Translations under genes and position numbers: made by a program | Part shown: positions 34,104 through 43,324 of the stretch, piece after piece | Layout of the letters: the number at the start of each line of letters is the position of its first letter | Position numbering within the stretch: the stretch's first letter is position 1 | Source: Meiothermus taiwanensis DSM 14542 | GTDB taxonomy: Bacteria > Deinococcota > Deinococci > Deinococcales > Thermaceae | DNA: 64,000 nt | Reading direction: 5' to 3' | NCBI GenBank assembly: GCA_000482765.1 | Contig: AXWR01000011.1 | Span: 21,587 to 85,586 of the forward strand | The notes under the pieces: model-generated | Seen by the model: only the letters and a program-made list of their open reading frames with translations | The model's database searches: none | What the model was told of the DNA's origin: nothing

Positions 34104-35032
34104 TGGCTTCCTCCTAAAAAACCGATCAGTTCCACATCACCCGCCCCGATGTGGTGGGTTGTGTCCGCGCTTTGCACCACCAGGGCCCCATCCGGGGCAA
34201 TCTCGGTGGCCTGGCCCTCGAGCACACCCCGCGTCGTGGTCACCCGCACCCGCCGGCCCAGGGTGTAGCTGTAGGTGCGGTAGTCCCGCAGCAGCGCCTC
34301 GGGGTCGGCAAGCTGGGCATAGCGGGCCTCGAGGCACTCCAGCAGCCGGGCCAAAACCCGAACCCGGCTCACCTCGAGGAACTCCTCCAGGGCCGCAGCG
34401 CCCTCCGGAAGCGCCCCCTTGTGCACATTGAGGCCGATGCCCAACAGCACCCAGGCCACCTCCTCCCCACTCACCTGGGCCTCCAGGAGCACCCCCGCCA
34501 GCTTGCGCCCGTCGGGGCTCAGCAGGTCGTTGGGCCACTTGAGCCCCCCCACGCCACTAGCATCGCGCAGGGCCAGCCCCGCCGCCAGGGGCAGCAAGGG
34601 CAGGGCAGATAATGGCAGCGCAGGGCGCAACAAAACCGAAAAGGTCAGGCTCCGGCCCGGCTCGCTGGCCCAGGCCCGCCCACGGCGGCCCCGGCCTTTG
34701 AGCTGCCGCTCCGCCAGCACCACCGATCCTTCTTCGGCCCCGTCCAGGGCCCAGTTTTTGAGCACCTCCTGGGTGCTGTCCACCGTGCCCAGGTAGGCAT
34801 AAAAGGCCCCGAAGCTCCCCTTTCGCAGGGCCTCGAGGGCCGCCGGCGTGGGGCTTCCAGGGGCCAGGCGGTAGCCCCGGCCCTTCTGGGTCTCCACCGG
34901 ATAACCGGCCTTACGGAGTTCGGCTACCTGCTTCCAGACCGCCGTGCGGCTTACGCCCAGGGCCGAGGCCAGCGCCTCACCGCTCTGGAAGTGCTCGTGC
35001 AGGTGGTTGAGCAGCGCAGACACGTCAACCAA
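34100..35032 (-). CDS. birA: Biotin-protein ligase and repressor BirA
   Basis: A 310-residue bifunctional protein. Residues 1-60 are a winged helix (ALASALGVSRTAVWKQVAELRKAGYPVETQKGRGYRL). The catalytic domain has TVDSTQEVLKNWA, the biotinyl-AMP loop KGRGRRGRAWASEPG, and GGLKWPNDLLSPDGRKLAGVL, followed by the SH3-like C-terminal domain (LGRRVRVTTTRGVLEGQA). The start is uncertain: a TTG at 35032 has AGGG in front of it, and a GTG at 35023 is also possible. The start codon lies inside an inverted repeat that is probably the BirA operator. Confidence 0.93.
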   Translation of the reverse strand: MVDVSALLNHLHEHFQSGEALASALGVSRTAVWKQVAELRKAGYPVETQKGRGYRLAPGSPTPAALEALRKGSFGAFYAYLGTVDSTQEVLKNWALDGAEEGSVVLAERQLKGRGRRGRAWASEPGRSLTFSVLLRPALPLSALPLLPLAAGLALRDASGVGGLKWPNDLLSPDGRKLAGVLLEAQVSGEEVAWVLLGIGLNVHKGALPEGAAALEEFLEVSRVRVLARLLECLEARYAQLADPEALLRDYRTYSYTLGRRVRVTTTRGVLEGQATEIAPDGALVVQSADTTHHIGAGDVELIGFLGGSQ

Positions 35033-35052
35033 AATACCCTGCTTTGGTTGAC
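35024..35052. promoter_or_regulatory. Likely BirA operator
   Basis: Perfect inverted repeat: GTCAACCAAA at 35024-35033 and TTTGGTTGAC at 35043-35052. Written as GTCAACC-N15-GGTTGAC it fits the general BirA operator layout (TGTAAACC-N14/15-GGTTTACA). Its position over the birA start implies autoregulation of birA-bioY by biotin. Confidence 0.75.
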
Positions 35053-35174
35053 AAAGACAAGCCCAGTCGAACGCAGTGCCAGGTGGCCTCGAGCAGCGTG
35101 GGTGGGGTGGGTTTGTGTGGCTTAAGGCTGGCTTCAGCTTGGGTGGCTATGGTGGGTGCATCAGGAGTTCCGCT

Positions 35175-36374
35175 ATGGCCCGTCCCCTCAGTTTTTCCAA
35201 CGCTGCCCACCTGCTACGCCGCGCCGCTGCACGGGGGCGCAGGGAAGAAGCCCAGCAGCTGGCCGAGATGGGCCTCGAGGCCGCCGTAGACTTCCTGCTG
35301 CGCGACCCGGCCCCGGCCCCCAGCTACCGCACAGCGGCCACCCGCACCGAGCGCGGCCAGCAACACCGTGAGATCAGCCAGCTCTGGCTCAACCACTGGC
35401 TCACCACCCCCACCCCCGCCGCCGAGCGCCTGGTGCTGTTCTGGCACGGCCACCTGACCTCGGAGTTCCGCGAGACCATGGGGGCCCAGGGCATCGACTT
35501 CTGGCAGCAGTTTGCCACCTTCCGGCAGCTGGGGTATGGCCCCTACGGCGACCTCCTGAAGGCCATCGCCCGCAACCCCGTAATGCTGCTCTACCTCAAC
35601 AACGCCCAGAGCCGCAAGGAGCACCCCAACCAGAACTGGGCTCGAGAGCTGCTGGAGCTTTACACCCTGGGGCCCGGCCACTACACCGAGCAGGACATCC
35701 TCGAGGCCGCCCGCGCCTTCACCGGCTGGACGGTGCGCCTGCCCGGCAACCAGCGGCCCCGCGAGGCCAGCGCCAACCTGGCCTTCGAGTTCGTCTTCAA
35801 CCCCCGCTGGCACGACCCCGGGGAAAAAACCTTCCTGGGCCGGCGCGTCCGCACCGGCGACGAGGTACTGGAAGTTCTGATCGAGCACCCCCAGACCTAT
35901 CTTTTTGTGGCCCGCAAGCTGCTGCGCTTTTACCTGTGCCCCGATCCGCCCGAGGCCCTGGTGCAGGAGGGGGCCCGGGTCTTCCGCGCCGAGGGCACCC
36001 GGGGGTTTTTGCGCTGGCTTTTCACCCACGAGGCGTTTTACAGCCCGGCGTACCGCAACGCGCTCATCAAAAGCCCCCTGGAGTACCTGGTGGGGCTGTG
36101 GTACGCCGCCGGGGTGCGCCAGGTCAACTTCGAGGAACGCCCCGGACGGGCCCTCTACCAGTCCCTGGCGGCCATGGGCCAGATTCCCTTCGACCCGCCC
36201 AACGTGGCTGGCTGGGACGGGGGCCTGGCCTGGCTGGCCGAGTCGCCCTTCCTGACCCGCATCAACCTGCTGGCCGGCTTTGCCGGCCGCGAACAGCGCC
36301 TCGACCTCTCGGTCTTCATGGACAACGCCGATGGGGCCCTGTCACTGGTCAAGCCGGAGGCCCAACTGCTGTAA
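35175..36374 (+). CDS. DUF1800 family protein
   Basis: A 399-residue protein of the DUF1800 family. Typical blocks: HLLRRAAARGRREEAQQLAEMG, WLNHWLTTPTPAAERLVLFWHGHLTSEF, NQNWARELLELYTLGPGHYTEQDILEAARAFTGWTV and DPPNVAGWDGG. The biochemical role of this family is unknown; it is nearly always encoded with a DUF1501 protein, as here, and may concern an exported polymer or envelope component. The ATG at 35175 has a weak site (GGAG); an upstream in-frame GTG is possible but would overlap the BirA control region. Confidence 0.85.
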   Translation: MARPLSFSNAAHLLRRAAARGRREEAQQLAEMGLEAAVDFLLRDPAPAPSYRTAATRTERGQQHREISQLWLNHWLTTPTPAAERLVLFWHGHLTSEFRETMGAQGIDFWQQFATFRQLGYGPYGDLLKAIARNPVMLLYLNNAQSRKEHPNQNWARELLELYTLGPGHYTEQDILEAARAFTGWTVRLPGNQRPREASANLAFEFVFNPRWHDPGEKTFLGRRVRTGDEVLEVLIEHPQTYLFVARKLLRFYLCPDPPEALVQEGARVFRAEGTRGFLRWLFTHEAFYSPAYRNALIKSPLEYLVGLWYAAGVRQVNFEERPGRALYQSLAAMGQIPFDPPNVAGWDGGLAWLAESPFLTRINLLAGFAGREQRLDLSVFMDNADGALSLVKPEAQLL

Positions 36375-36399
36375 ACCCAGCCACCCGAACGAGGATCGT

Positions 36400-37572
36400 A
36401 TGAACCGACGCGAGTTTATCCAGAAATCCCTGCTCACCCTGGCCCTGGGCCAGGGGGCCCCTTCGCTGCTCTCGAAGACAGCGCTGGCCGCACAGTCCAA
36501 AGACAAAATCCTGGTGGTGGTCAACCTGTTTGGCGGCAACGACCAGCTCAACACCCTGGTGCCCTACCGCAACGAGCTCTACTACCGCCTGCGCCCCAAC
36601 ATCGCCATCCAGCGCCCAGAGGTGCTCGACCTGGGCGCCAACGGCGAACGCCTGGGCCTGCACCCCGCCCTCAGGCCCCTGATGCCGATGTGGAACAACG
36701 GTGAACTGGCGGTCATTCCCCAGGTGGGTTATCCCAACCCCAACCGCAGCCACTTCATCTCCACCTCCATCTGGCACACCGCCGACCCCAGCCGCCGGCT
36801 GGAGACCGGCTGGCTGGGCCGCTGGGGCGACCTGCAGGACGACCCCTTCTGCGATACCTTCCTGGGCGGGGCCACCCCCCAGGCCCAGATGGGCGAACGC
36901 CGCAGCGCCCCGGCCATCAGCAGCATCGATACCTTCAGCATCCGTCTGCCCCGGCCCTTCGAGGAGGCCTTCGACCGGGAGGCCCAGCGGGTGCGCAGCG
37001 GCACCGCCGAAGAGGTGCGCCGGGCCATGCTCTCATTGCGCGGCGCCCTGGACAAGGTGGGCCAGCTACGCCAGGTTCGGAACCAGGCCCAGTACCCCGA
37101 CAACGCCTTTGGCCGCAGCATGGCCGACATCGCCCGCATGATCGCCGGTGGGCTGGGCAGCAGCGTCTACTACACCACCCTGGGGGGTTGGGACACCCAC
37201 GCCGGGCAGCCCCCGCGCCAGGCCGAGCTGCTGGGGTATCTGGCCCAGGCCCTGGCCGCTTTACGGGCCGACCTGAAGGCCATTGGCCGGGACAAAGACG
37301 TTATGATTATGGTCTTTAGCGAGTTCGGGCGCCAGGTGGCGGAAAACGCCTCGTTTGGCACCGACCACGGGGAGGGCGGCCTGATGCTGGTGCTGGGCGG
37401 CGGTATACGGGGTGGGCTGTACGGCGGCGAACCCGACCTAGAAGACCTCGAGCTCAACGCGCTCAAGTACCAGACCGACTTCCGCAATGTCTACGCCGCC
37501 GCCTTGCAGTGGATCGCCGCCAACCCCCAGCAGGTGTTGGGGGGCGATTTCCAGCCCTTGCGTCTGATTTAG
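36400..37572 (+). CDS. DUF1501 family protein with a Tat-type signal
   Basis: A 390-residue protein. The start NRREFIQKSLLTLALG is a twin-arginine signal, so it should be exported folded. It has the DUF1501/sulfatase-like pattern: ILVVVNLFGGNDQLNTLVPYRN, NPNRSHFISTSIWHTADPS, GGWDTHAGQPPRQAELL and MIMVFSEFGRQVAENASFGTDHGEGGLMLVLG, the last block resembling the metal site of alkaline-phosphatase-type enzymes. The activity is unknown. It follows the DUF1800 gene by 25 bases and ends before a hairpin terminator. Confidence 0.87.
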   Translation: MNRREFIQKSLLTLALGQGAPSLLSKTALAAQSKDKILVVVNLFGGNDQLNTLVPYRNELYYRLRPNIAIQRPEVLDLGANGERLGLHPALRPLMPMWNNGELAVIPQVGYPNPNRSHFISTSIWHTADPSRRLETGWLGRWGDLQDDPFCDTFLGGATPQAQMGERRSAPAISSIDTFSIRLPRPFEEAFDREAQRVRSGTAEEVRRAMLSLRGALDKVGQLRQVRNQAQYPDNAFGRSMADIARMIAGGLGSSVYYTTLGGWDTHAGQPPRQAELLGYLAQALAALRADLKAIGRDKDVMIMVFSEFGRQVAENASFGTDHGEGGLMLVLGGGIRGGLYGGEPDLEDLELNALKYQTDFRNVYAAALQWIAANPQQVLGGDFQPLRLI

Positions 37573-37607
37573 CGTAATACCAGCACTGCTCGGTTTTATC
37601 CAGTATG

Positions 37608-37632
37608 GGGTTGGGCTCAGCCCACCCTTTCC
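37608..37632 (+). terminator. Probable terminator of the DUF1800/DUF1501 unit
   Basis: Hairpin GGGTTGGGC-TCA-GCCCACCC with one bulged base, followed by TTTCC. The T-run is short, so efficiency is uncertain. Confidence 0.55.
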
Positions 37633-37702
37633 TACAACGGCGGGGGCAGCAAAAAGGACCGCCCTGTTCGGCTGGAGGAGCTGGTTGCTATCATTGGTCA
37701 GA

Positions 37703-37723
37703 TTTTAGATTTATAATCTAAAA
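37703..37723. promoter_or_regulatory. Operator palindrome before the Gfo/Idh/MocA gene
   Basis: Perfect 9-base arms TTTTAGATT (37703-37711) and AATCTAAAA (37715-37723) around TAT. Read on the minus strand it includes ATCTAAAATC, which also occurs in the palindrome between suyA and the GntR regulator gene at 51390-51407. It ends 3 bases before the start codon. Confidence 0.7.
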
Positions 37724-37726
37724 AGC

Positions 37727-38944
37727 ATGAAACGCAACAAGGAGTTTGCCAACCGCCTCCACGCGCTCACCCCCAAGTTTGCCTACATACCGCAGGAAGA
37801 CCGCTTCCTGATGAACCCCGGCCCCCTCAAGTATCGCTTCAACGTGATTGGGGTGGGGGTGAACGGGCAGGAGCACATCCGGGTGACGCTGCTCGAGGGC
37901 CGCTGCACCGTTCACGGCGTCTACGACCCCAACCCCAGTAGCGTGGAGGCCGCCCGGCGCATCAAGGCCCAGTTCACCGAGGAACCCCTGGTGGTCTACG
38001 ACAGCCTCGAGGCCGCCTGCAACGACCCCGCGGTGGACGGGCTGATCATCTGCACCCCCAACCACACCCACCTGGAGGTGCTGAAGGTGGCCGCCCAGTC
38101 GGGCAAGCACATCCTGCTGGAGAAGCCCATGGCCACCAACCTGAAGGACGCCTACGAGATCTGGCAGATTGCGCAGAATTACCCCAAGGTGCTGCAAATC
38201 GGCCTGCAGTACCGCTTCAAGCCCATCTACGTGGAGGCCATCCACGAGGCCAAGGAACGCAAAAGCCTGGGCGAGATCAAGACCATCACCATCCTCGAGC
38301 ACCGCGAGCCTTTCCTGGACAAAGTCAAGCAGTGGAACAAGTTTTCCAAGTACTCGGGCGGCACCCTGGTGGAAAAGTGCTGCCACTACTTCGACCTGTT
38401 CAATCTGTTCGCTGGGTCGCGCCCGGTGAGCGTGTACGCCTCGGGCAGCCAGGCGGTGAACTTCCGCGACTTCGAGTACGGCGGGGAGAAATCGGACATC
38501 CTGGACAACGCCTTTGTAATTGTCGAATACGCCAATGGCATCCGGGCCAACTTCAACCTGTGCATGTTCGCCCCCATGGTCTACGAGGAAATCGTCATCT
38601 GCGGCGACGAAGGCCGGCTCAAAGCCAGCGAGGGCGTGAACGGGCAGGCCTACTCCAAGTGGGAGAACTACCTCGAGGTCATCTGCCTCCCCGACCGCAC
38701 CTCCCGCACCATGACCCCCAGCTACCCCGCCCTGATCGAGGAGAGCGGCCACAGCGGGGCCACCTACTTCGAGCACCTGCGCTGGATTGAGGCCATGGAC
38801 GGAAAACCCAATACCGCCGCCACCGCCGAAGAGGGCTTCTGGAGCGTGGTGGTGGGGGTGGCCGCCGAGGAGTCGGTGAAGCGGGGGGAGAAGGTGTGGG
38901 TAAAGGAGCTGCTCGAGGGGAGTGGTTTGGGGCAGTTGGTGTAG
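37727..38944 (+). CDS. Gfo/Idh/MocA family protein, candidate NAD-dependent sulfoquinovosidase
   Basis: A 405-residue NAD(P)-binding protein. After a 30-residue extension comes the Rossmann motif VIGVGVNGQEHI, then IICTPNHTHLEVLKVAAQSGKHILLEKP with the conserved EKP, and a catalytic-type stretch GGTLVEKCCHYFDLFNLF. The family includes sugar dehydrogenases and NAD-dependent glycosidases (GH109, GH188). I suggest the GH188 type, which cleaves sulfoquinovosides, because its operator matches that of the sulfolactate operon 14 kb away. Against this, the sequence alone does not tell a glycosidase from a dehydrogenase. There is no clear ribosome binding site; the message may be leaderless. Confidence 0.8.
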   Translation: MKRNKEFANRLHALTPKFAYIPQEDRFLMNPGPLKYRFNVIGVGVNGQEHIRVTLLEGRCTVHGVYDPNPSSVEAARRIKAQFTEEPLVVYDSLEAACNDPAVDGLIICTPNHTHLEVLKVAAQSGKHILLEKPMATNLKDAYEIWQIAQNYPKVLQIGLQYRFKPIYVEAIHEAKERKSLGEIKTITILEHREPFLDKVKQWNKFSKYSGGTLVEKCCHYFDLFNLFAGSRPVSVYASGSQAVNFRDFEYGGEKSDILDNAFVIVEYANGIRANFNLCMFAPMVYEEIVICGDEGRLKASEGVNGQAYSKWENYLEVICLPDRTSRTMTPSYPALIEESGHSGATYFEHLRWIEAMDGKPNTAATAEEGFWSVVVGVAAEESVKRGEKVWVKELLEGSGLGQLV

Positions 38945-39126
38945 GTTGCGTCGCCCAGCCCCTGACCACGCTATCGTTGGTCTCGAGAGCATCGTAGCAG
39001 GCCAGCGCGTGCTTCTAACCTTGGCAGCTAGGGAATCTTGAGGCCATGCGTCACCTGTTAACCGGTGTCCTCGAGCCAGGCCGGGGCTGCCTGTTCAACC
39101 ACAGATTCGGTCATCTGCGCCATGAT

Positions 39127-39755
<629 letters not shown>

Positions 39756-39759
<4 letters not shown>

Positions 39760-39866
39760 AACTCGAGCTCCTTCAAGAGCCAGCGCGCATCCTTCACCCA
39801 AATCTCGCCGGAGATGAGCCCGGGCATCAGCATGTCGCGCAGGGCAGTGAGGGTGCAGGATTCCAT
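39756..39866 (-). pseudogene. Remnant of a type I restriction specificity subunit (HsdS C-terminus)
   Basis: A 36-codon stretch on the minus strand reads SCTLTALRDMLMPGLISGEI then WVKDARWLLKELEL and stops. This is very like the usual HsdS C-terminal end, in which TLAALRDxLLPKLISGE and RVKDAE are followed by a short tail. No upstream HsdS domains or HsdM/HsdR genes are visible. It looks like the relic of a deleted restriction locus invaded by the RAYT. Confidence 0.5.
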
Positions 39867-40088
39867 AACTACTAACCACAACCTTCTGAGGGTTGTTGCA
39901 GTGCTTCCGGAGCGCCCCTCGGCCCAAGCCCGCTATGCGCCCTGCAAGCATGTTTGCTCTTTATCCTACGAAAACCCACAACCATACGCCAAGTCATCTG
40001 CACAGAAATAGCGCTGGTCTATTCCTTCAGTCACGCGCCAGTCATCCTGGGCTGTGTACACTGACCAATAACCATAGGAGGTGTGCGC

Positions 40089-41441
40089 ATGAAACGGTTG
40101 GCTGGGTTTTTGGCTGCGGCGTGGCTGCTGGGGTGCGGCTTGGGGGTGGCCCTGGCCGACAGCTTCGACATTTTCGAGTACACCCCACCCCAGGGGTGGA
40201 AGAAAAGCAACCTGCAAGGCGGGGTGATGCTGGCGCTACAGACCAAGGAGTCGTTTGGTTCGATCGTGCTCTATGCCAGCGTGCCCGCCGGCAACAATCC
40301 CCAGCAAAACTTCCAGGGAGAGTGGAAGCGCCTGGTCGTAGAGGGCCTGGGCCTCTCCGGCGAACCCACCACCGAGATGGGGCCGCCCAACGGCGACTAC
40401 CAGAATTTAGCGGGAGGCATCGCAGCTTCGCAGGACGGGCTGAACTATGTGGTGCTGCTCTCCACCTTTACCGGCAACGGGCGCGTGGCCAGCATCCTCT
40501 ACATCACCACCGACGAGCGGCACTTCGACCTGTTCGACCGCTTCAACAGCTCCCTCAAGCTGAACAAGCCCAAGGCGGCCCAGGCCCCTCCGGTTAATGT
40601 GGCCCGCCCCCCCACCCATACAACAGCCAACCAACGCACCATCGCCACCCCCACCACCCGTTTCAACGACGGCTGGGTATCCACCATCGAAAACGGCTTC
40701 GTGCGGGTTGCCAAAGGCGAGGTGGTGGTACTGCTTCACTACGGCATGCCACTGCCGGAAAACATGTGGGTCACGGGCAACGAGCAAGAGCGGGTGGGCT
40801 ACTACTGGAACCGCCTGGTGGCTCCCCGCTACCGGGTGGACGAACTCAAGGTCTTCAAAAACGATGTCTGCTATTACTGCCTCTACTTTGGCGAAGGCAG
40901 CGCTACCGAGGTTTCTACGGGTACGCGCAAGCATGTGGCCCTCTACATTGGATTTGACAAGGGCCTGGGCTACGCCATCCAGGTAGTGGCCCCCAGCTTT
41001 GCCGCCTTCCAAAAGGAATTCCCCAACATCGAGGCCGTTGGCAGGATGTACGGCTACAACAAGTTTGCGGTCAAAGCCACCGATCTGGTCGGCACGTGGA
41101 AGGAGAGCAGTTCCGTTGCAGGCCAGTACTACAACTCCATCACCGGCGCTTATGCCGGCATGAACGCGGTGAGCAGCGCCCATAGCTTCACCTTCAACCG
41201 CGACGGAACCTATACCTCCACCCACGCCGGGGCCAGCGGCTTCGTGGGGTCACAGCAGTTTTACTCCCAAAAATACCAGGGCCGAATGACCCTCAACAAC
41301 TGGCAGATGAGCCTGACCAACCGCCACAACAACCGAACCGAGGTGTTCGAGGCCTACTTCGAGATGACCGGCGCTGGGCCGGTGCTCCATCTGATCCAGG
41401 TGGATGCAAGGGGCATCCACTACCGGCTGGTACGGGAATAG
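40089..41441 (+). CDS. Secreted protein of unknown function
   Basis: A 450-residue exported protein with the signal peptide KRLAGFLAAAWLLGCGLGVALA. The mature N-terminal 160 residues start DSFDIFEYTPPQGWKKSN and look like a PsbP/DUF-type domain for exported proteins (a single surface domain with VVLLSTFTGNGRVASILYITTD). A Pro/Thr linker near residue 175 leads to a second alpha-beta part, and the last 110 residues (ATDLVGTWKESSS, then FTFNRDGTYTSTH) look like a lipocalin-type barrel. AGGAGGTG precedes the ATG. Function unknown. It converges on the sulfosugar operon with only 4 bases between the stops. Confidence 0.6.
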   Translation: MKRLAGFLAAAWLLGCGLGVALADSFDIFEYTPPQGWKKSNLQGGVMLALQTKESFGSIVLYASVPAGNNPQQNFQGEWKRLVVEGLGLSGEPTTEMGPPNGDYQNLAGGIAASQDGLNYVVLLSTFTGNGRVASILYITTDERHFDLFDRFNSSLKLNKPKAAQAPPVNVARPPTHTTANQRTIATPTTRFNDGWVSTIENGFVRVAKGEVVVLLHYGMPLPENMWVTGNEQERVGYYWNRLVAPRYRVDELKVFKNDVCYYCLYFGEGSATEVSTGTRKHVALYIGFDKGLGYAIQVVAPSFAAFQKEFPNIEAVGRMYGYNKFAVKATDLVGTWKESSSVAGQYYNSITGAYAGMNAVSSAHSFTFNRDGTYTSTHAGASGFVGSQQFYSQKYQGRMTLNNWQMSLTNRHNNRTEVFEAYFEMTGAGPVLHLIQVDARGIHYRLVRE

Positions 41442-41445
41442 ATTT

Positions 41446-42435
41446 TTAGCCTGCGACCCCCTCGAGCCTCCAGTCCACCTCGGGATACATAGGCTTGATG
41501 GCCTGCAGGAGCTCGTTTAGGCGGTGGAGGGTCTCGAGGCCCTCTTCGCGCAGGGCCTCGCGCACCCTGGCCTTGTCGGGGTAGAAACGCAAAGGATGCT
41601 GCCAGACCGCGCGGCCTGCCAGAAAACCACGGGCCCCGGCACTCAGAGCAGCTTCCAGCATCTGCACAAACTGCTCGGCATTCAGGCCACCAGAAAGCAG
41701 CAGCCAGGGCGCGGGAAGTCTGCTGTATTCGCGCATGTCGGCTTCCAGGTCTTCGAGCGAGTAGCCCCCGCCGCCAAACTCCTTTACCAGATCGGCGGCG
41801 CCGGGGAAGGCCAGCTTGTACAGGTCAATGTGGAAGCCGGGGTCGGCGAAGGCCGCGGCGATCTCCAGCGACATCTCGCGCAGCTTGGCGTTGTAGGTAT
41901 GGGTATCTTCGCCGGGGAGGGGGTAGGGCAGCACCTCGAAGATGAAGAGACGGTCGGCCTTGCGGCAGGCCTCGCCCACGCTTCGCACAAAGTTCAGCTG
42001 GTGCTCGGTAATTTCGGGCGGGGCATCGGGGCGGTGCCAGGCCAGAAGCTTCAGGCCGTCGGCGCCCATCTGCACCGCCCGCTCCACGCTCCAGCCCGGA
42101 ATCATCGCGCTTTTGCGCCAGCCGCCTTCTACGGTCTCGAAGCGGTGGTGCTCGAGGGTCAGCATCAGGCCGGTCTCACGCGGCAGAACCGGCATGGCCG
42201 CAGGAAAGGCGTAGTGCGGGTCTATCAGGATTCCGGTTACGGCCCGGGCCAGGGTCTCGGCCAGCAGGCCCTTGAGTTCGCTCACTTCGGGCCCCACGCT
42301 CTCCAGGTCGCGGCCCAGCGCTTTGGCAGCAATCTGCATCAAGGGTGGGCGTTGGTCAATGGCCAGGGTGCCAAAGCGCATGGCCCCATCGCCAATGCGG
42401 GCATAGGCGCGGGCTTTTGCTGGGGTGGTTTTCAT
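41446..42435 (-). CDS. Class I aldolase, LacD/YihT-like; candidate sulfofructose-1-phosphate aldolase
   Basis: A 329-residue TIM-barrel aldolase. IPGWSVERAVQMGADGLKLLAWHRPDAP (Lys-129), EVLPYPLPGED, FHIDLYKLAFPG (Lys-207, the likely Schiff-base residue) and LLLSGGLNAEQFVQMLEAALSAGARGFLAGRAVW define the family of tagatose-1,6-bisphosphate aldolase and E. coli YihT. YihT splits 6-deoxy-6-sulfofructose-1-phosphate into DHAP and sulfolactaldehyde. With sulfolactate genes in the same operon, the YihT reaction is more likely than tagatose metabolism; this is an inference. The start ATG at 42435 follows GGAGGAGC. It is the last gene of the run. Confidence 0.85.
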   Translation of the reverse strand: MKTTPAKARAYARIGDGAMRFGTLAIDQRPPLMQIAAKALGRDLESVGPEVSELKGLLAETLARAVTGILIDPHYAFPAAMPVLPRETGLMLTLEHHRFETVEGGWRKSAMIPGWSVERAVQMGADGLKLLAWHRPDAPPEITEHQLNFVRSVGEACRKADRLFIFEVLPYPLPGEDTHTYNAKLREMSLEIAAAFADPGFHIDLYKLAFPGAADLVKEFGGGGYSLEDLEADMREYSRLPAPWLLLSGGLNAEQFVQMLEAALSAGARGFLAGRAVWQHPLRFYPDKARVREALREEGLETLHRLNELLQAIKPMYPEVDWRLEGVAG

Positions 42436-42475
42436 GCTCCTCCTCGTGTATCTAGCTTGCTTGGGGTTTTGGGGT

Positions 42476-43324
42476 TCAGGGCAGGGAAGCCAGAAAGGCC
42501 TGCACCTCGTTCCGGCGCGGGGGGCTGGCCTGGGCGCAGTGCAGGGCGGCGGTCGCCGAGGCAAATCGCAGGGCCGCCAGCTCGCCCATCCCCTCGGCAA
42601 GGGCCAGGGTAAAGGCCCCGTGGAAGACGTCCCCCGCCCCGGTGGTGTCGCGCACCTGTACCGGGTAGGCCGGCAGGTGTCCGCCCGCATAGGCCACCCC
42701 CTGGGCCCCCAGGGTCACCGCGGCGAACACCCCCAGGGCTTGCAGTTGGGCCAGCAGCGCGTCCACGCCGCCTTTCTGCACGGCCAGCTCCTCCGAGGCC
42801 ACCACGTGCGTGGCCACCCGGGTGAGCATCCAGTCCTCGTCGCGGTCGCGATCCAGATCCAGCACCACCGGGAGGCCCCGCGCACGGGCGGCCTGGCCCA
42901 GGCCATACCCCGCCGAGGCCCAGCGCCCGTCCAGCAGCAGCGCGCCGGTTCCTTCGAGCAGGCCCTCCTCGTTTAAAACCAGCTCATCGGGCAGCTCGGG
43001 CCGGTAGGGAAAGATGTAGCGCTCGCCCTCCGGCGTGACCAGCACCGCCGAGACCGGGGTGGCCGCGCCCAGCTGGAAGTGGGCCCTGACCCCTTCGGCC
43101 TCGAGCATCCCCTGCAGGCGTTCCCCCGTGGCATCGTCGCCCCGGCGGCTCACCAGATGGGCCTCGGCCCCCAGCCGGGCCGCCGCCACCGCCGCCACCG
43201 CCGCCGGCCCCCCGATGGTCTCGCGGTAACCCAGCACCCCGGTGCGGCTGCTGGAAGGCGGGAACTGCTCGACATAGAAGCGCTGGTCCAGGTTGGCCCA
43301 GCCCACGGTCAGGATCTTCACCAT
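42476..43324 (-). CDS. PfkB-family sugar kinase; candidate sulfofructose kinase
   Basis: A 282-residue ribokinase-type kinase. VGWANLDQRFYVEQFPP and ETIGGPAAVAAVAAARLG form the N-terminal substrate part; DTTGAGDVFHGAF at residues 226-238 holds the catalytic base Asp-232 and the anion hole. E. coli YihV, which phosphorylates sulfofructose, belongs to the same family. Placed between an isomerase and an aldolase gene, it should phosphorylate C1 of a ketose. Its start overlaps the isomerase gene by 7 bases. Substrate not shown by sequence. Confidence 0.87.
   Translation of the reverse strand: MVKILTVGWANLDQRFYVEQFPPSSSRTGVLGYRETIGGPAAVAAVAAARLGAEAHLVSRRGDDATGERLQGMLEAEGVRAHFQLGAATPVSAVLVTPEGERYIFPYRPELPDELVLNEEGLLEGTGALLLDGRWASAGYGLGQAARARGLPVVLDLDRDRDEDWMLTRVATHVVASEELAVQKGGVDALLAQLQALGVFAAVTLGAQGVAYAGGHLPAYPVQVRDTTGAGDVFHGAFTLALAEGMGELAALRFASATAALHCAQASPPRRNEVQAFLASLP

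Noticed and set aside
40012..40082. Small gene between the RAYT region and the secreted protein
   Set aside because: No frame with a ribosome binding site and plausible composition; only the AGGAGGTG of the secreted-protein gene is clear.
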